Below are positions 1 to 11,594 of a stretch of DNA of 64,000 nt, in pieces. Every line of letters begins with the position of its first letter. The stretch's first letter is position 1. The position numbers and the translations under genes were made by a program. The stretch is from JAUVKT01 sp942491535 (GTDB lineage: Bacteria > Bacteroidota > Bacteroidia > Bacteroidales > VadinHA17). The notes below the pieces were generated by a model that saw only the letters and a list, made by a program, of their open reading frames with translations, was not told the DNA's origin and did not search any database. Location of the stretch: positions 1 through 64,000 of the forward strand of contig CALOBV010000012.1 in NCBI GenBank assembly GCA_942491535.1. Reading direction: 5' to 3'.

Positions 1-3000
1 GAGATAACACTGGATGCCGCACTGGAGATTATAGAACCTGCAGTACTTAATGCAACAGTAACTTCCACCGATGTTACCTGTAATATGGCCGACAACGGCA
101 CGATAATTATCTCAGCACCGAGTGGTGGCTACGGTACCTACCAGTATACTATTGACGGAGGTACAACATGGAGTGGATCGGGTAACTTTACCAATCTAAT
201 CCCCGGCTTCTACGATGTCAGGATGAGGGATGCGGTTAACACTGCTTGTGAGCTTACCCTGGATGCTACACTTGAGATTACTGAACCCGCAGTCCTTGCA
301 GCTGATCTTGCTTCAACAAATATTAGCTGCTTTGGATCTTCTGACGGGGTTATTGATATTACTAACCCAAGCGGAGGCTGCGGAACATATGGGTACACTA
401 TTAATGGTGGTGGCTCGTGGCAGGCATCTGGTAACTTCATAGGACTTGTACCCGGGAGCTTACAATGTCAGGATCCGTGACGCAGCCTTCTACCTGTAAC
501 GGTGCCGACGATGGTACAATTACCTTAAGTGGTGCATCAGGAGGATACGGCACGTATGATTATAGTATCGATGGTGGTGTAAACTGGCAGGCTGGAGTAA
601 ACTTCACCGGGCTTGCGCCAGGATTCTATGATATACGTATCAGGGACGGAGTACAAACTACCTGCGTAATTATTCTTAATGCGCATATGAGATTACCGAA
701 CCTGCAATTCTAGCGCAACTATTACAAGTACAGATGTTACATGTAATGGCGCAGATGATGGTACGATTACCTTGACCAGTCCAGCAGGAGGTTACGGTAC
801 ATACGAGTACACTATTGATGGCGGAACAAACTGGCAGGGAAGTGTTAGCTTTAGTGGCCTTGCTCCGGACTTCTACGATGTGCGCATCAGGGATGCTGTT
901 CATACAGGATGTGAAATAACTCTTGATGGAGCATATGAAATCACTGAACCAACTATTCTGAGTGCAACACTTGCAAATACAATGGTTACGTGTAACGGGG
1001 CAGCAGATGGTACAATTACAATAAGTGGCGCTGCCGGTGGGTATGGCACCTATGCATACTCAATTAACGGAGGTGCAAGCTGGCAGGGAACTGGCAGCTA
1101 CACAGGCATAGCTCCTGCTGCATATGATGTTCGTATAAGGGATGCTGTTCATACAGGATGTGTCATCACACTCGATGCCTCACTTGATATTACACAACCA
1201 AATATTTTAAATGCTACTATTAACAGTACAGATGTAACCTGCAATGGAGCAGATGATGGTACAATTACCCTAACAGGTGCATCTGGTGGTTATGGAACAT
1301 TTGATTATACTATTGACGGTGGAACAAACTGGCAATCTTCTGCAAGCTTTTCTTCTCTGAGTCCAGGATTCTATGATGTACGGATAAGAGACGGTGTTGA
1401 GACTGCATGTGAAATTATTCTGGATGCTTCCTTTGAGATCACCGAACCGGCAGTATTAAATGCAACAATTACAAGTACTAATGTAACTTGTAATGGTGCA
1501 GGTGATGGTACAATTACTCTGAGCAGTCCGACAGGAGGATATGGTACATATGAATATTCGATAAATGGGAGGTACAAACTGGCAGGGAAGCACAAGCTTT
1601 ACTGCACTTAGCCCGGGTACCTATGATATAAGAATTATGGATGCTGTAAATACTGCATGTGTAATTACCCTGGATGCGCTGTATGAGATCACTCAACCTG
1701 ATATCCTGGATGCATCCGTGGCAAGTTCCGATGTGACTTGTAATGGCTCATCCGACGGAACTATTAGCAATAAGTAGTCCGACAGGTGGTTATGGCACCT
1801 ATGGGTATTCAATTAATGGTGGAACAACATGGCAGGGTTCAGGCAGCTTCCACAGCTCTTGCACCTGGATTCTATAACGTTCAGATAAGAGATGCTGCCC
1901 ATACGGCTTGTGTTATTACACTTGATGCAATGCTTGAAATCACCCAACCTGATATCCTGGATGCAACGATTTCTAAGACAAATGTCAGTTGCTTTGGAGG
2001 AGGTGATGGAACAATATCAATCACCAGTCCTAGCGGAGGCTATGGTACCTATGAATACACTATCAATGGTGGCGGTTCATGGCAGTCGAGTGGTAATTTT
2101 ACATCGCTCTTCCCTGGTACTTATAACGTAAGGATTCGTGACGGAGTGGAAATACATCATGTGTTATGACACTTGATCCTGCACTGGTTGTTGCTCAGCC
2201 ATCCGTGCTGAACGCAACAGTAACACAAACAAACGTCACATGTAATGGCGATGATGATGGTACAATAACTCTGAGCAGTCCGACAGGAGGAGGATATGGC
2301 ACATACGAGTATAGTATTAACGGAGGCACTTCATGGCAATCAACGGGAACTTATACTGGTCTCGCTCCGGCTACTTATGACATCCGTATCAGGGATGCAG
2401 CGAATACTGCATGTGAAATCATCCTAAACGGCGGATTAGAGATTACTGAACCGGTTGTGCTTGAGCTAACACCTACTGCAGATGTTCTGCTCGATTGCAA
2501 TGGGGATGCTGATGGATCTGGTGGATTTTCTTTGCTGCAGGAGGTACAATACCTTATACCTTCAATGTTATATCAAATACGGCAGGTGCTACAATACCAG
2601 GAGCAGGCTTTAACTCCCAGAGTATCTTTGCAGCATCTGTTGGAAGTGTGACAGTGCGTGTTACTGACGCAAACGGTTGTCAGGACGACGCAACCATCAC
2701 CTTCACGGAACCTGCTGCTCTTGATGCGGGAGTTATTGCTGCCGACCAAGTGGTTTGCTTCGGCGACGATCCTAACCTGCTTTCAGAAACAACTCCTGCA
2801 ACAGGCGGACCAGGTGGATATACTTACCAATGGCAGTCTTCCACAAATGCTGCAGGACCATTTATTAATATTTCCGGCCAAACAGCAATAGATTTTGATC
2901 CTCCGGGAGGAATAACAACAACTACCTATTACCGCAGGGAAGTACGCTCAGGTATATGTACTCCTGAATATACTGCCCCGGTAGAGATTCTTGTTAATCC

Positions 3001-5963
3001 ACTGCCTACTGGGAACATTGCTATCAGGTGGCGCAACTATCTGCCAAGGGAGAATCAGCTATTCTGAATGTGACTATTACTCAGGGAACAGGTCCATTTG
3101 ATGTAGAAATTGAAAATCATGGAGTTGTAAGCGGATATAGCAGCGGAGACGATATCGTTGTAAGTCCCCTCGCAACAACTGTATACAGCCTGACAAGTGT
3201 GACAGATGCCAAGGGATGTATTGTTAGTGCACCATCAGGAAATCTGAATGGAACAGCTACGGTAACAGTACGTGAGCTGCCTGCAATATCAGTAGATCCT
3301 TCACCTGTACAGCTTTGTGAGTACAACCTGGCAACCTTTAATGTTACTGCTACAGGAGATGATCTTACCTACCAGTGGCAGGTAGATACTCTTGGTCCGG
3401 ACTGGGTTGATCTGTCTGATGTAGGTGGATATTTTGGCTCTAATCAGCCAACACTAATGATCTTCAGTGCAACGCGTGATATGAACGGATATTCTTATCG
3501 CGCAGTAGTATCAAACTGTGGTAGTGATGCAATATCGAATGGAGCATTATTGACAGTTGATACGGCACCTGAGTTTATCTCTCAGCCCGAAGACAGCACT
3601 ATCTGTTTTGGTGAAGACGGCACCTTTGAGGTACAGGCCCAGGGAACAGGATTGACTTACCAGTGGTATGTTAATACAGGTACAGGTTTCGATCCTGTTG
3701 ATGATCTGAGTCCTAACTACTCAGGAGCAACAACACCAACATTATCAATTATAGATGCACCACTTGCATTTAATAATGACCTCTTCAGGGTTGTTGTCAG
3801 TGGAGCTTGTGGTGTTCCAATTTATTCCAGCTTTGCAATATTACATGTGATACAGCCTCCTGCACCAATGCTACATCCTACAGATGTTGAACTGTGTGAT
3901 GGGCTGGGTACATATCTTACTGCAAACGGATCCTTATACCTGAGTACAAAATGGCAGGTTGATGATGGCGGTGGCTGGACTGAGATAACAGATGATGGCA
4001 TTACCTATGTAGGATCAGATTCACCCATCCTGAGCATATTGACAACCGATACAGGAATGGATCAATACGAATATAGAATGGCACTGTATGGCGAATGTGA
4101 CACATCTTATACCAACCCTGCTGTTCTGACGGTATATTCTAATCCGGTGGTTGACTTCAGTGCTGTAGATCCTATGTTTGCCTGTGGAGGAATAGATCTT
4201 CCGATGAACGGTAATCCGGCGGGTGGATCAGGAACATATACTACACACAGGTGGACAGGACAGGTTGGTCCGTTAAGTAACTTCGGAATTGTTGATCCTA
4301 TATTTAATACAACTATCCAGGGTACTTATAATATGACCTACACGGTGACTGATGATAACACCTGCGTAGGAACAGGAGATGTATCTGTAATTGTTGAAAA
4401 GCCTGATGCACAATTTATGTTGATCAGAATATGGGTTGTCCTCCGCTTGAGGTTAACTTCACTGATGCATCATTAACACCGGCGGGCACTACTTACGCAT
4501 GGGACTTTGATGATGGATCACCGATTGACATTACTGCGGGTAATACCTCTCATACATATGTAAATGCAACTACATCATTACTGTACTATGATGTTACACT
4601 TGAGATAACAACACCAAATGGTTGTATCGATCAGTTTGTCCAGGGTGTAACAGTATGGCCATCTATTACAGCCGACTTTGATATGAGTGCAGATACGATC
4701 TGTTCAGGTGAGTATGTAATATTCTCCTCTGATCCTGGCGCAGCACTTTATCAGTGGACATTTGATGATGGAACGCCAACTGTTCCTGCTTCGAATGTGA
4801 CAAATCATTTGTTCACGAATGCTACAGGCTTACCGGTAACGCATAATGTAGAGCTTATTACCACATCATACTATGGATGCAAGGATACAATTGAGTACCC
4901 GCTGGTTGTTTACCCGATGCCGGTACCGACCTTCCTTGATCCGCCAGACCAGGTTTATCCTAATGCTACGGTAACATTTACCAATACAACATCCACACCG
5001 GGAACATGGGATTACCGCTGGACCTTTGGTGATGGTAACGGATCAACAGTTAATAGTCCGACTCATACATATACAGATCCGGGTTATTACGAGGTATGGT
5101 TATTCGCCAACAACTCGCAATGTATCGATAGTACATTCCATATGTTTAACCTGATGCCAACACCTCCGGTACCTGACTTCGACTCACTACCGGGAGCATG
5201 TGCACCGTATACGGTTACTATGACGAATAACTCACTGTATGCTGACTCTTATGTATGGGAGTTTGGTGACGGAGGAGTATCATATGCTGAGAATCCGACT
5301 TACACTTACCTTGAATCAGGTACTTACAGGATTACCCTGACAGTAACCGGTCCCGGAGGAGTAAGGAGTATTTCCAAGCTGATTGAGGTATGGCTGACTC
5401 CAAGAGCTTACTTCCAGGTCGCTCCGGAGCTGGTATATGTCGACGACGAGAAAGTAAGGTGCTTTAACCTGAGTGAGGGAGCCGACTCTTATATCTGGGA
5501 GTTTGGAGATGGCGATACAGCTATGATAGCAGATCCGTTCCACAAGTATATGGCAGAGGGAGTGTATGATATTACACTGCATGCATATTCAGCCAACGGA
5601 TGTTACGATACCTACACCCTGTCGCCGGCCGTTACTGTACAGCCTGCAGGGGACATAAGGTTTGCCAATGTATTCAGGCCTAATAAGACAGGTGAGATAG
5701 ATCCTGATGTAACGAACCTCAGCAGCGATCAGGTCGACCTCTTATTCTTCCCTCCGGTCAAGGAACAGGTAAGTGAATATAAACTGCAGATCTTTAACAG
5801 GGCAGGTGTGCTTATCTACCAGAGCGACGATATCAATAAGGGTTGGAACGGTTACTACAAAGGTGAGCTCTGTATGCAGGGAGTCTATGTATGGTATGTC
5901 GAGGGTAAGTATGCCAATGGCAAGCCGTTTAAGAAGGTGGGGGATATTACGTTGCTGCACTAG
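1..5963 (+). CDS. SprB-repeat / PKD-domain gliding-type adhesin, 5' partial, frameshifted
   Basis: Large secreted surface protein, open at the left window edge. Reading in order: about ten tandem SprB-type repeats (to about 2450; each has a GGYGTY..Y(T/S)I(D/N)GG core and a conserved TCNG), Ig-like modules with a TYQWQ motif (2650-4400), five PKD domains (W(D/T/E)F(D/G)DG motifs between 4500 and 5640), and a terminal gliding-motility-associated C-terminal domain ending GDITLLH. That last module is the signal used for T9SS export and cell-surface attachment, so the protein probably acts as an adhesin outside the outer membrane. The frame breaks near 459, 690-710, 1570, 1765, 1847, 2155, 2530, 3030 and 4420. 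Most breaks fit a single extra or missing base, several in short homopolymers, and the domain order continues across all of them. One repeat unit is shortened near 480. I infer a single long gene with sequencing indels; true decay is possible. Confidence 0.85.
50..2450 (+). repeat. Tandem array of about ten 249-bp SprB-type coding repeats
   Basis: The GGYGTY codons recur near 127, 376, 541, 787, 1036, 1285, 1534, 1783, 2035 and 2287. The spacing is 246-252 bp (83 residues) except 376 to 541, which is 165 bp. The short unit lacks the segment coding for the TACEITLDA..EIT part of the repeat and also shifts frame, as expected of a collapsed or recombined unit. Confidence 0.85.
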
Positions 5964-5991
5964 ATGTAGAGACGCACTATATAGAATAGGG

Positions 5992-6029
5992 AAAATCCCG
6001 GCCAGTTTTTGAGCCGGGATTTTCTTTTT
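5992..6029 (+). terminator. Intrinsic terminator after the SprB-repeat gene
   Basis: An 11-bp perfect stem, AAAATCCCGGC with GCCGGGATTTT, encloses a 10-base loop and is followed by a T-rich tract. It lies 29 bp after the adhesin stop codon. Confidence 0.8.
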
Positions 6030-6059
6030 GTCTATAGTCTATATGGTTTTGTATAATTA

Positions 6060-6502
6060 GTGGATAAGGGAATCCAGAATAAAGTCCATAGTCGATAGTC
6101 TTTAAGTCTGCATAACAAATGACTATCTTATATTAGCAGTACCATCCCATTGATACCATACTAATATTAGCAGTCTACTGCTTTTGACTATTGACTGATG
6201 ACTTGTCTAAAAACCTAAATTAGCTATCTATTACGATCCACTATGACTATTGACTTTCGACTCAAATACATACTTATATTAGCATTCTATTTACCCTTTT
6301 GGCTATTGACTGTTGACTTTCCTTATGACCTAAATTAGCTGTTTGCGATCCACTATGACTATTGACTTTCGACTCAACTACATACTAATATTAGCAGTCT
6401 ATGGACCTTTTTGGCTATTGACTGTTGACTTGCCTAATGACCTAAATTAGCTGTCTATGATCCACTATGACTATTGACTTCTTATAACATCCCAGAAGTC
6501 AA
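6060..6502 (+). repeat. Left repeat array of four-helix-bundle cassette A (GACTATT-type heptamers in a 113-bp tandem)
   Basis: Heptamer-like words GACTATT, GACTTTC, GACTGTT recur throughout. On a larger scale a unit of about 113 bp is repeated three times: GATCCACTATGACTATTGAC starts near 6234, 6347 and 6460, each followed by CTAATATTAGCA-like and CCTAAATTAGCT words. The innermost GACTATTGACTTC matches, inverted, the start of the array on the other side of the gene (6937-6949). Confidence 0.8.
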
Positions 6503-6556
6503 CTTGTACTATATCCCACTATTTTATAACTTACAGTTGGAATAAAAACTCACTGT

Positions 6557-6934
6557 ATGTCTAAAATATTAAGTTTTAGGGATCTTGTTGTGTATAAGAA
6601 ATCCTACAGGCTCGCAATGGAGATATTTGAACTTAGCAAGTCTTTCCCAAAAGAAGAAAAATATTCACTTACGGATCAGGTTCGCAGATCATCGCGTTCA
6701 ATAACTTCAAATATTGCTGAAGCATGGGCAAAAAGAAGTTATCCAAAAGCATTTGTATATAAACTCACTGATTCGTTGGGAGAGGAATTTGAAACCGAAG
6801 GATGGCTTGACTACTCAAGGGACTGCAAGTATATTACTGAAGGAGTATATTCAAGGATGTCTGTTGGATATGATGAGGTTCGGAGGATGCTATCCTCTAT
6901 GATTAATGATCCTGATAAGTTTAGCCCATATTAA
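6557..6934 (+). CDS. Four-helix-bundle protein, S23/IVP (PF05635) family, cassette A
   Basis: A 125-residue protein with the family hallmarks: an N-terminal FRDLVVYKKSYRLAMEIF helix, a central YSLTDQVRRSSRSITSNIAE signature, then two amphipathic helices. The family includes proteins encoded in 23S rRNA intervening sequences and is structurally related to Avd of diversity-generating retroelements, which binds nucleic acid as a pentamer. No rRNA or reverse transcriptase is nearby. The gene is intact and sits alone between two arrays of GACTATT-type heptamers in inverted orientation. Its molecular role is unknown; the position suggests a link with the flanking repeats. Confidence 0.85.
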   Translation: MSKILSFRDLVVYKKSYRLAMEIFELSKSFPKEEKYSLTDQVRRSSRSITSNIAEAWAKRSYPKAFVYKLTDSLGEEFETEGWLDYSRDCKYITEGVYSRMSVGYDEVRRMLSSMINDPDKFSPY

Positions 6935-6935
6935 G

Positions 6936-7056
6936 GAAGTCGATAGTCGAGATAGGTTTGTGGTATAACACCAAGTGATTCCATACAAAAGTCAATAGTC
7001 GAAAGACTTATGTGTATACTGCCCCAAAGACTATAGACTATTGACTATCGACTAAT
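6936..7056 (+). repeat. Right repeat array of cassette A
   Basis: AAGTCGATAGTC (6937) and AAGTCAATAGTCGAAAGAC (6990) are reverse complements of the left-array words. A forward copy, GACTATAGACTATTGACTA, follows at about 7028. The innermost copy pairs with GACTATTGACTTC of the left side at 12 of 13 bases. Confidence 0.7.
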
Positions 7057-7113
7057 CTGAAAACCTCTCATTGCTGTCTGTAATCCCACCTGACTACTGA
7101 CTTATTACTAGCA

Positions 7114-7216
7114 GGCTGGGTTTACGTTGCAACAGCAACGCAGTGTGCTTATTCAAAAAGCACACCTGGCCTTGTACTGTAATAGTTAATGATTGCAGTA
7201 CAAGGCCAAACCCAGC
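7114..7216. repeat. Nested palindrome with cloverleaf-like folding potential
   Basis: The outer arms GGCTGGGTTT (7114-7123) and AAACCCAGCC (7207-7216) are perfect complements. Between them lie three independent hairpins: CGTTGC-aaca-GCAACG (7125-7140), GTGTGCTT..AAGCACAC (7143-7165) and GGCCTTGTACTG..CAGTACAAGGCC (7168-7206). The result would be a closed four-way junction of 103 nt on either strand. It has no tRNA features. Function unknown. Confidence 0.7.
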
Positions 7217-7412
7217 CCCTGATAAACTCCTTCCCCTTTACCAATAATTAATCTACTGACCAAAGAACTTGCTTCTCAGTCTGGCTCCACTCTAAACTTT
7301 TTCACAGGGTTAGTTATTTGCACTCTGTCTCTCACACTCTCACAACTCACCTCTTTATCTAAATTTCATATAGGGATCAAAATCTCATGAAAACAGTACA
7401 GTATACGAAAAG

Positions 7413-7440
7413 AAGACCCCACTTCTCAGCAGGGTCTTTA
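7413..7440 (-). terminator. Bidirectional hairpin terminator beyond the PorP/SprF gene
   Basis: AAGACCC (7413-7419) pairs with GGGTCTT (7432-7438). On the minus strand the stem is followed by CTTTTCG, so it can end the minus-strand transcript that contains the PorP/SprF gene 35 bp upstream. Confidence 0.6.
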
Positions 7441-7473
7441 TCGTATATTTCTTGCGTCTTGCGTCTTTGTTAT

Positions 7474-8398
7474 CTATTCCTCAGAAACAGTTCCCTTAGA
7501 GAATGAATCAGGGTTAAACCCAAGGCTTATCTGGTGCCCGCCGAAGGTATTAGGGCTACCTTTTGGCTCATGTTATAGGAGTAGTTAAGGGAGATGCCCG
7601 TATAGACTTCGCCTCCAAAGCCGATGCCCCAGACACCTGAAGAACGAGATAGCAGGTTGCCCCAGATTCTGGGGGTATAGTTGACATGGGCAAGCCTCAA
7701 CAAGGCCGGGAGCGTCTATGCCTCCCCTGTACAGTAAATAAGGCTTAAGAGACCGTAGTTCTCGTCTATATCGTAGCTGTATAAGCCGCTGAACCATATA
7801 ATTCACCCCAGGATTAAACTCAAGCTCAATTTCATCGTAAGTAGCCGGTCCAAACATCAGGTTTGAAGAAGAACACACCAGCTTCAAGCTTATCGAAACG
7901 ATATAAGGCACTTACGTCAGTAGCAAACTTAACTTTAGAATTGATTTGTGCGTTTAAAATAAGAACAGGATCTATAACGAAATCCGGATCATTAAAATAT
8001 GCACCGAGGTCGATTGTATTTGTAAACAGTCCAAACCTGCAGAGTGCAAAATTTAGCAGATGATCTTCGTTAGGGCAACCTCGTAAGAATAGGTACCCAT
8101 AAGCATCATTTGTCTAAAGATATCGGTCTTGTCATATACAAATTTTCCCCCAATGCCCATTTTCTCGAAAGAACGTCCCATGATAGGACAGCTGATAGGT
8201 CTTTTGGACCGCCTGCAATTCCCGACCAGTCTGACCTGGCATCTAGTAGAACTGAATTCGGATTAATCAGTCCTGCATAGGCAGGTGACAGCCTGAAGGG
8301 ATCAGTATTATAGCCATCCAAGAAGTCGGAAACTGTTGGGCAGATGTACCTATCCCCGAGAGATAATAAGTAATGCTTATTTGTGTTATTTTTTTCAT
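7474..8398 (-). CDS. PorP/SprF family outer-membrane protein, frameshifted
   Basis: Members of this family are beta-barrel outer-membrane proteins that work with the T9SS to place a partner adhesin on the surface. The minus strand starts at an ATG with a signal-like MKKITQISITYYL, then reads QQFPTSW, DPFRLSPAYAGL (the family's N-terminal landmark), FGLFTNTIDLGAYFNDPDF, ALYRFDKLEAGVFFKPDVW, EFNPGVNY and a C-terminal HQISLGFNPDSFSKGTVSEE. These pieces lie in different frames, with breaks near 8330, 8040, 7840 and 7540. It begins 7 bp after the stop of the HYR/MBG adhesin, the usual adhesin-SprF pair order. The reconstructed length of about 305 residues is normal for the family. Confidence 0.75.
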
Positions 8399-8405
8399 GC
8401 TAGAT

Positions 8406-11094
8406 TTATCTAATAATATTAACAACGCCCTTAATCTGCATCACCTGATGAAGTATCTAGAATAAGGAAATAATAGGAACCTTCCGGGCAGAGGAGATCC
8501 TTTGTAGGTACCATCCCAGTTGTTTGCGTAGGCTGTTGATTCATAGACAAGTTTTCCATGTCTGTTATATACCTTTACCACAATGGTCACCATAGTTCAT
8601 CAATAAAAGGAATATGCCAGTAGTCATTTATTCCGTCGCCATTCGGAGTAAATAAGTAGGTGCTATTATCGAAGGCAGGCAGAGTATAGATTTGCTGTGA
8701 TACCTCGGGAGCAGGGTTATAGTTTGTTCCGCCATCGTTATTTGCGGAGGTATGTGACTCTTCCTTCCTTAGGATTGTCATAAGTCACCTATCGAATGCT
8801 GCCATTGATGGATCATCAGCCGAAAATACAACTGGAAACCCGCTATCAGCACAAGCAACAAGATAGTGTTGCTCTGTTACCCTTAGATCATCCGGAACAT
8901 TCTCAAAAGTAATAAGCTGATCCGCCTTATCAATTGTCAGTGCGCCGTTTACAAAGGCAAAGGAGTAATTATTATCGTATCCTCCTGTAAATTCAATATA
9001 ATATGTTCCTGCATCTGAGTATCTCATCAGCATCAGCAGAAATAGTTGGATCCTCATTTATTACCGATTCATCTTCTCCAAATACAAAGCCGGAGTATTC
9101 AAACAACAGGATTGGTATTTGATCTCCATAAGTGATTGTTGCATCGTCTGCAGTTACTGTAAGCTGAGCCTTATCAACAATGGCAGCTACTGCTCTTGCC
9201 AAACCTTCACATCCAGTCGTTGTTGAGACCTGTGAGGCGTACCTGAAGTAAGTTTCCGGAGTAAGGAAGCCAAGGTCAAGAGTTGATTCTTCAACTGGAA
9301 TATCTGAGAGATCTGAGTTCTCATACCAACTGACAGAGTGATCTGTATCGGGTGTTGCACTTAATAGTGCTGTCTCACCATAGCTGACATTTATATCGGG
9401 AGCTGCTGGTTGTGAAGGATTGGGACTAATTTCAATTTCTTGCTTTCCGCAGGTAGATGTGTTACCGCTAAGATCTGTTACTGTCCAGGTGATAGTTGTT
9501 ACACCAACAGGGTAGGTACCAGAGGCATCTTGGTAGCTTGCTCCATAAGGAGAATTGTGTCTTACACTTTCCACTCCGCAATTATCAGAAGCAACAGGGG
9601 GGGGTATAGTGAGGGTATTATTGCACTCGGCAGCCTACAATATCTGCTGGACAGGTAATTATTGGAGAAATGTTTTCAGTTATTGATACTGAAATGAACA
9701 CCTCGATTCATTTCCTGATGCATCAGTAAAAACAAATTCATTAAAGGTTGTACCTGTTGGAAATGCCGATCCGGAAGGCAGACCCACTTACCTGTGTCAC
9801 AGTACTATCCAGGGCAATTATCTGTTCCTATTGGTGGGTCATAAGTTATTATTGTATCACATTTCCCGGGTAAAATACTAGCAACAATATCTGATGGGCA
9901 GTGGAGTTGTAAATCCAGGAAGGGTGTAAGGTCAATAACATGAACAGTAAATAACTCATCGTAACTTACAGTCTGCAGGTTAGTGTATTCTGCAGTAGCT
10001 GTTATGGTGGCATCCCCGCACATCAGGCTATCCGGAGTTACGGTAATTGTCGCGATGGTCTGCGGCGAAGTATATGTTACTGCATCTATGGCCAGAGACG
10101 AGGGTTGGTGACACTCTGCAAAGTAATATGAGTGTTGTCCACCAATACCACCGTCTGTAATACCTGTAAGTTGAATATCTGTAGATTTATCAGTTGAGTT
10201 AACATCAATTTCAACTAAATTGTCAATAGTCGGTGTGCTGTTGATATAAATGATTGTGTCTTTCTGGTTTGTACATGGCTGTGATGTGCTAATAGTCAGG
10301 CTTACACTGTAGTCTCCGATAGTCAGGAAAGGTATGTTATAGGTTCTTTTTCAGTGTGTAGAGAGGTGACCCGTCACCAAAATTCCGATGAATAGGTATC
10401 AACACCTATATTGGATTCGATACAGATATTATCTCAATCCCTCATTTATCAGTAAGGTCATTCTGATGAGGACTTATCCACCGGAACCATCTGAACTGCG
10501 TGTTAAGGCCGTTTGGGCAGCGGTGCAGGTACAGAGTATTCGAATTAGTTCCATTGGTGAATATTGTGTCGTAGGCTTTCGAGGAAGATAGTATAACCCG
10601 CTTGTGCAATTTGAGCCTCCATCCAGTACTATATACTCAAGCGCCACCCCTGCGTCCGGAGTGCTTGGACCCCTGCAGTCAGCTCGTCGGTATAGTAAGA
10701 GGGTGAACACCATACCGTATTTTCAAAACTAAGCTTTACCGCCACAGCTGAGGTCAATATCAGGTGTTTCAATAAACCTGTCGAGGCTTCAGATTCCTGT
10801 CACCTACCCAGAGATAATCCGCTGCATCCGGAGAAGGATAGCTTGTTGGGTTCTTGCATGGAGCACCCACTGAGAAGGGGGCTTGAGGTCCACCCTGAAG
10901 CTAGAGGTAATCACCGGGTATTATAATCATACCCCTCCAGCACCAATTCCATTCCCATAGAACTGTACTGTTAGGTCCTGTGAGCCATTTGGCGGTGTGG
11001 TTGTTATCTCGGCGATACACTGTGAGCATAGCTTCATGATTAGGAGCAAATATTATAAATATTAGAATATCAGGATAGTTAGTATTTTTTTCAT
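8406..11094 (-). CDS. HYR/MBG-domain T9SS adhesin with gliding-type C-terminal domain, frameshifted
   Basis: The reconstructed product begins with a signal-like MKKILTILIF, has HYR-type modules (LHCPSDIVASILPGKCDT, TCPADIVG), an Ig-like stretch, an MBG module (TADDATITYGDQIPILLFEYSGF ... NGALTIDKA, split here) and a gliding-motility-associated C-terminal domain: YLFTPNGDGINDYWHIP, then VKVYNRHGKLVYES, NNWDGTYKG, and a terminal KGVVNIIR. These features point to a large T9SS-exported surface protein. At least eight frame breaks fragment it, more than in the housekeeping genes, so true decay cannot be excluded. A PorP/SprF gene follows directly, matching the known pairing of such adhesins with a dedicated SprF. 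Confidence 0.75.
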
Positions 11095-11594
11095 TTTACC
11101 AGGTTTTAGGTTAATGAAAGGTGTAGTAAATTGATAGAAAGATTAAAGTTGTATGACATTGTATACATAAATATAGACAAAATTGTCTTTTATATGGTTG
11201 CGTGTTGCATTTATTGTAGTGCTTCAAAAAATACTCCTCAGAAGGGCGGGGTCAATAACAAGCCGCTGAACGAAACACTAATATTTGAGAGACTCCCTAC
11301 CCGAAAGGGTTATTATCAAAGGGACTCTAGAAAGGTTCCGATTTGACGGACTATTTTTACTGTCTCCAGATCTAGGGTCCGGGTTATTGACAGTCATTAT
11401 AACAAGAGAAATAGAGTTATCCAACTCTACTCGTTTGAATTTCAGTCTTGTATATGATTCTTCTTTTCTCTGGTCATTTCCATACTTCGTACAAAAGTAG
11501 TCAAAAAGTTATAGCTTACAAGTTACAAGCAACAAGCTATGAGTTTCATGTTATTTGTGCACAATTTTTTGTGTTGTTCTACTAATACCATTTT
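11095..11594. other. Intergenic stretch without a recognisable gene
   Basis: AT-rich sequence between two minus-strand T9SS cargo genes. Small hairpin-like words occur around 11290-11330 (GAGACTCCCT... with ...GGGACTCTAG), but no open frame shows family features. The promoter of the HYR/MBG adhesin should lie just beyond 11094; I see no clear TAnnTTTG box. Confidence 0.5.

Noticed and set aside
210..1696. Minus-strand frames across the SprB repeats
   Set aside because: Antisense shadows of the tandem coding repeats.
7114..7216. Cloverleaf palindrome as a tRNA
   Set aside because: Stem lengths do not fit acceptor, anticodon and T arms, and there is no T-loop or CCA-type end.
11131..11346. 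71-residue + strand frame
   Set aside because: No recognisable domain, AT-rich and between two minus-strand genes.
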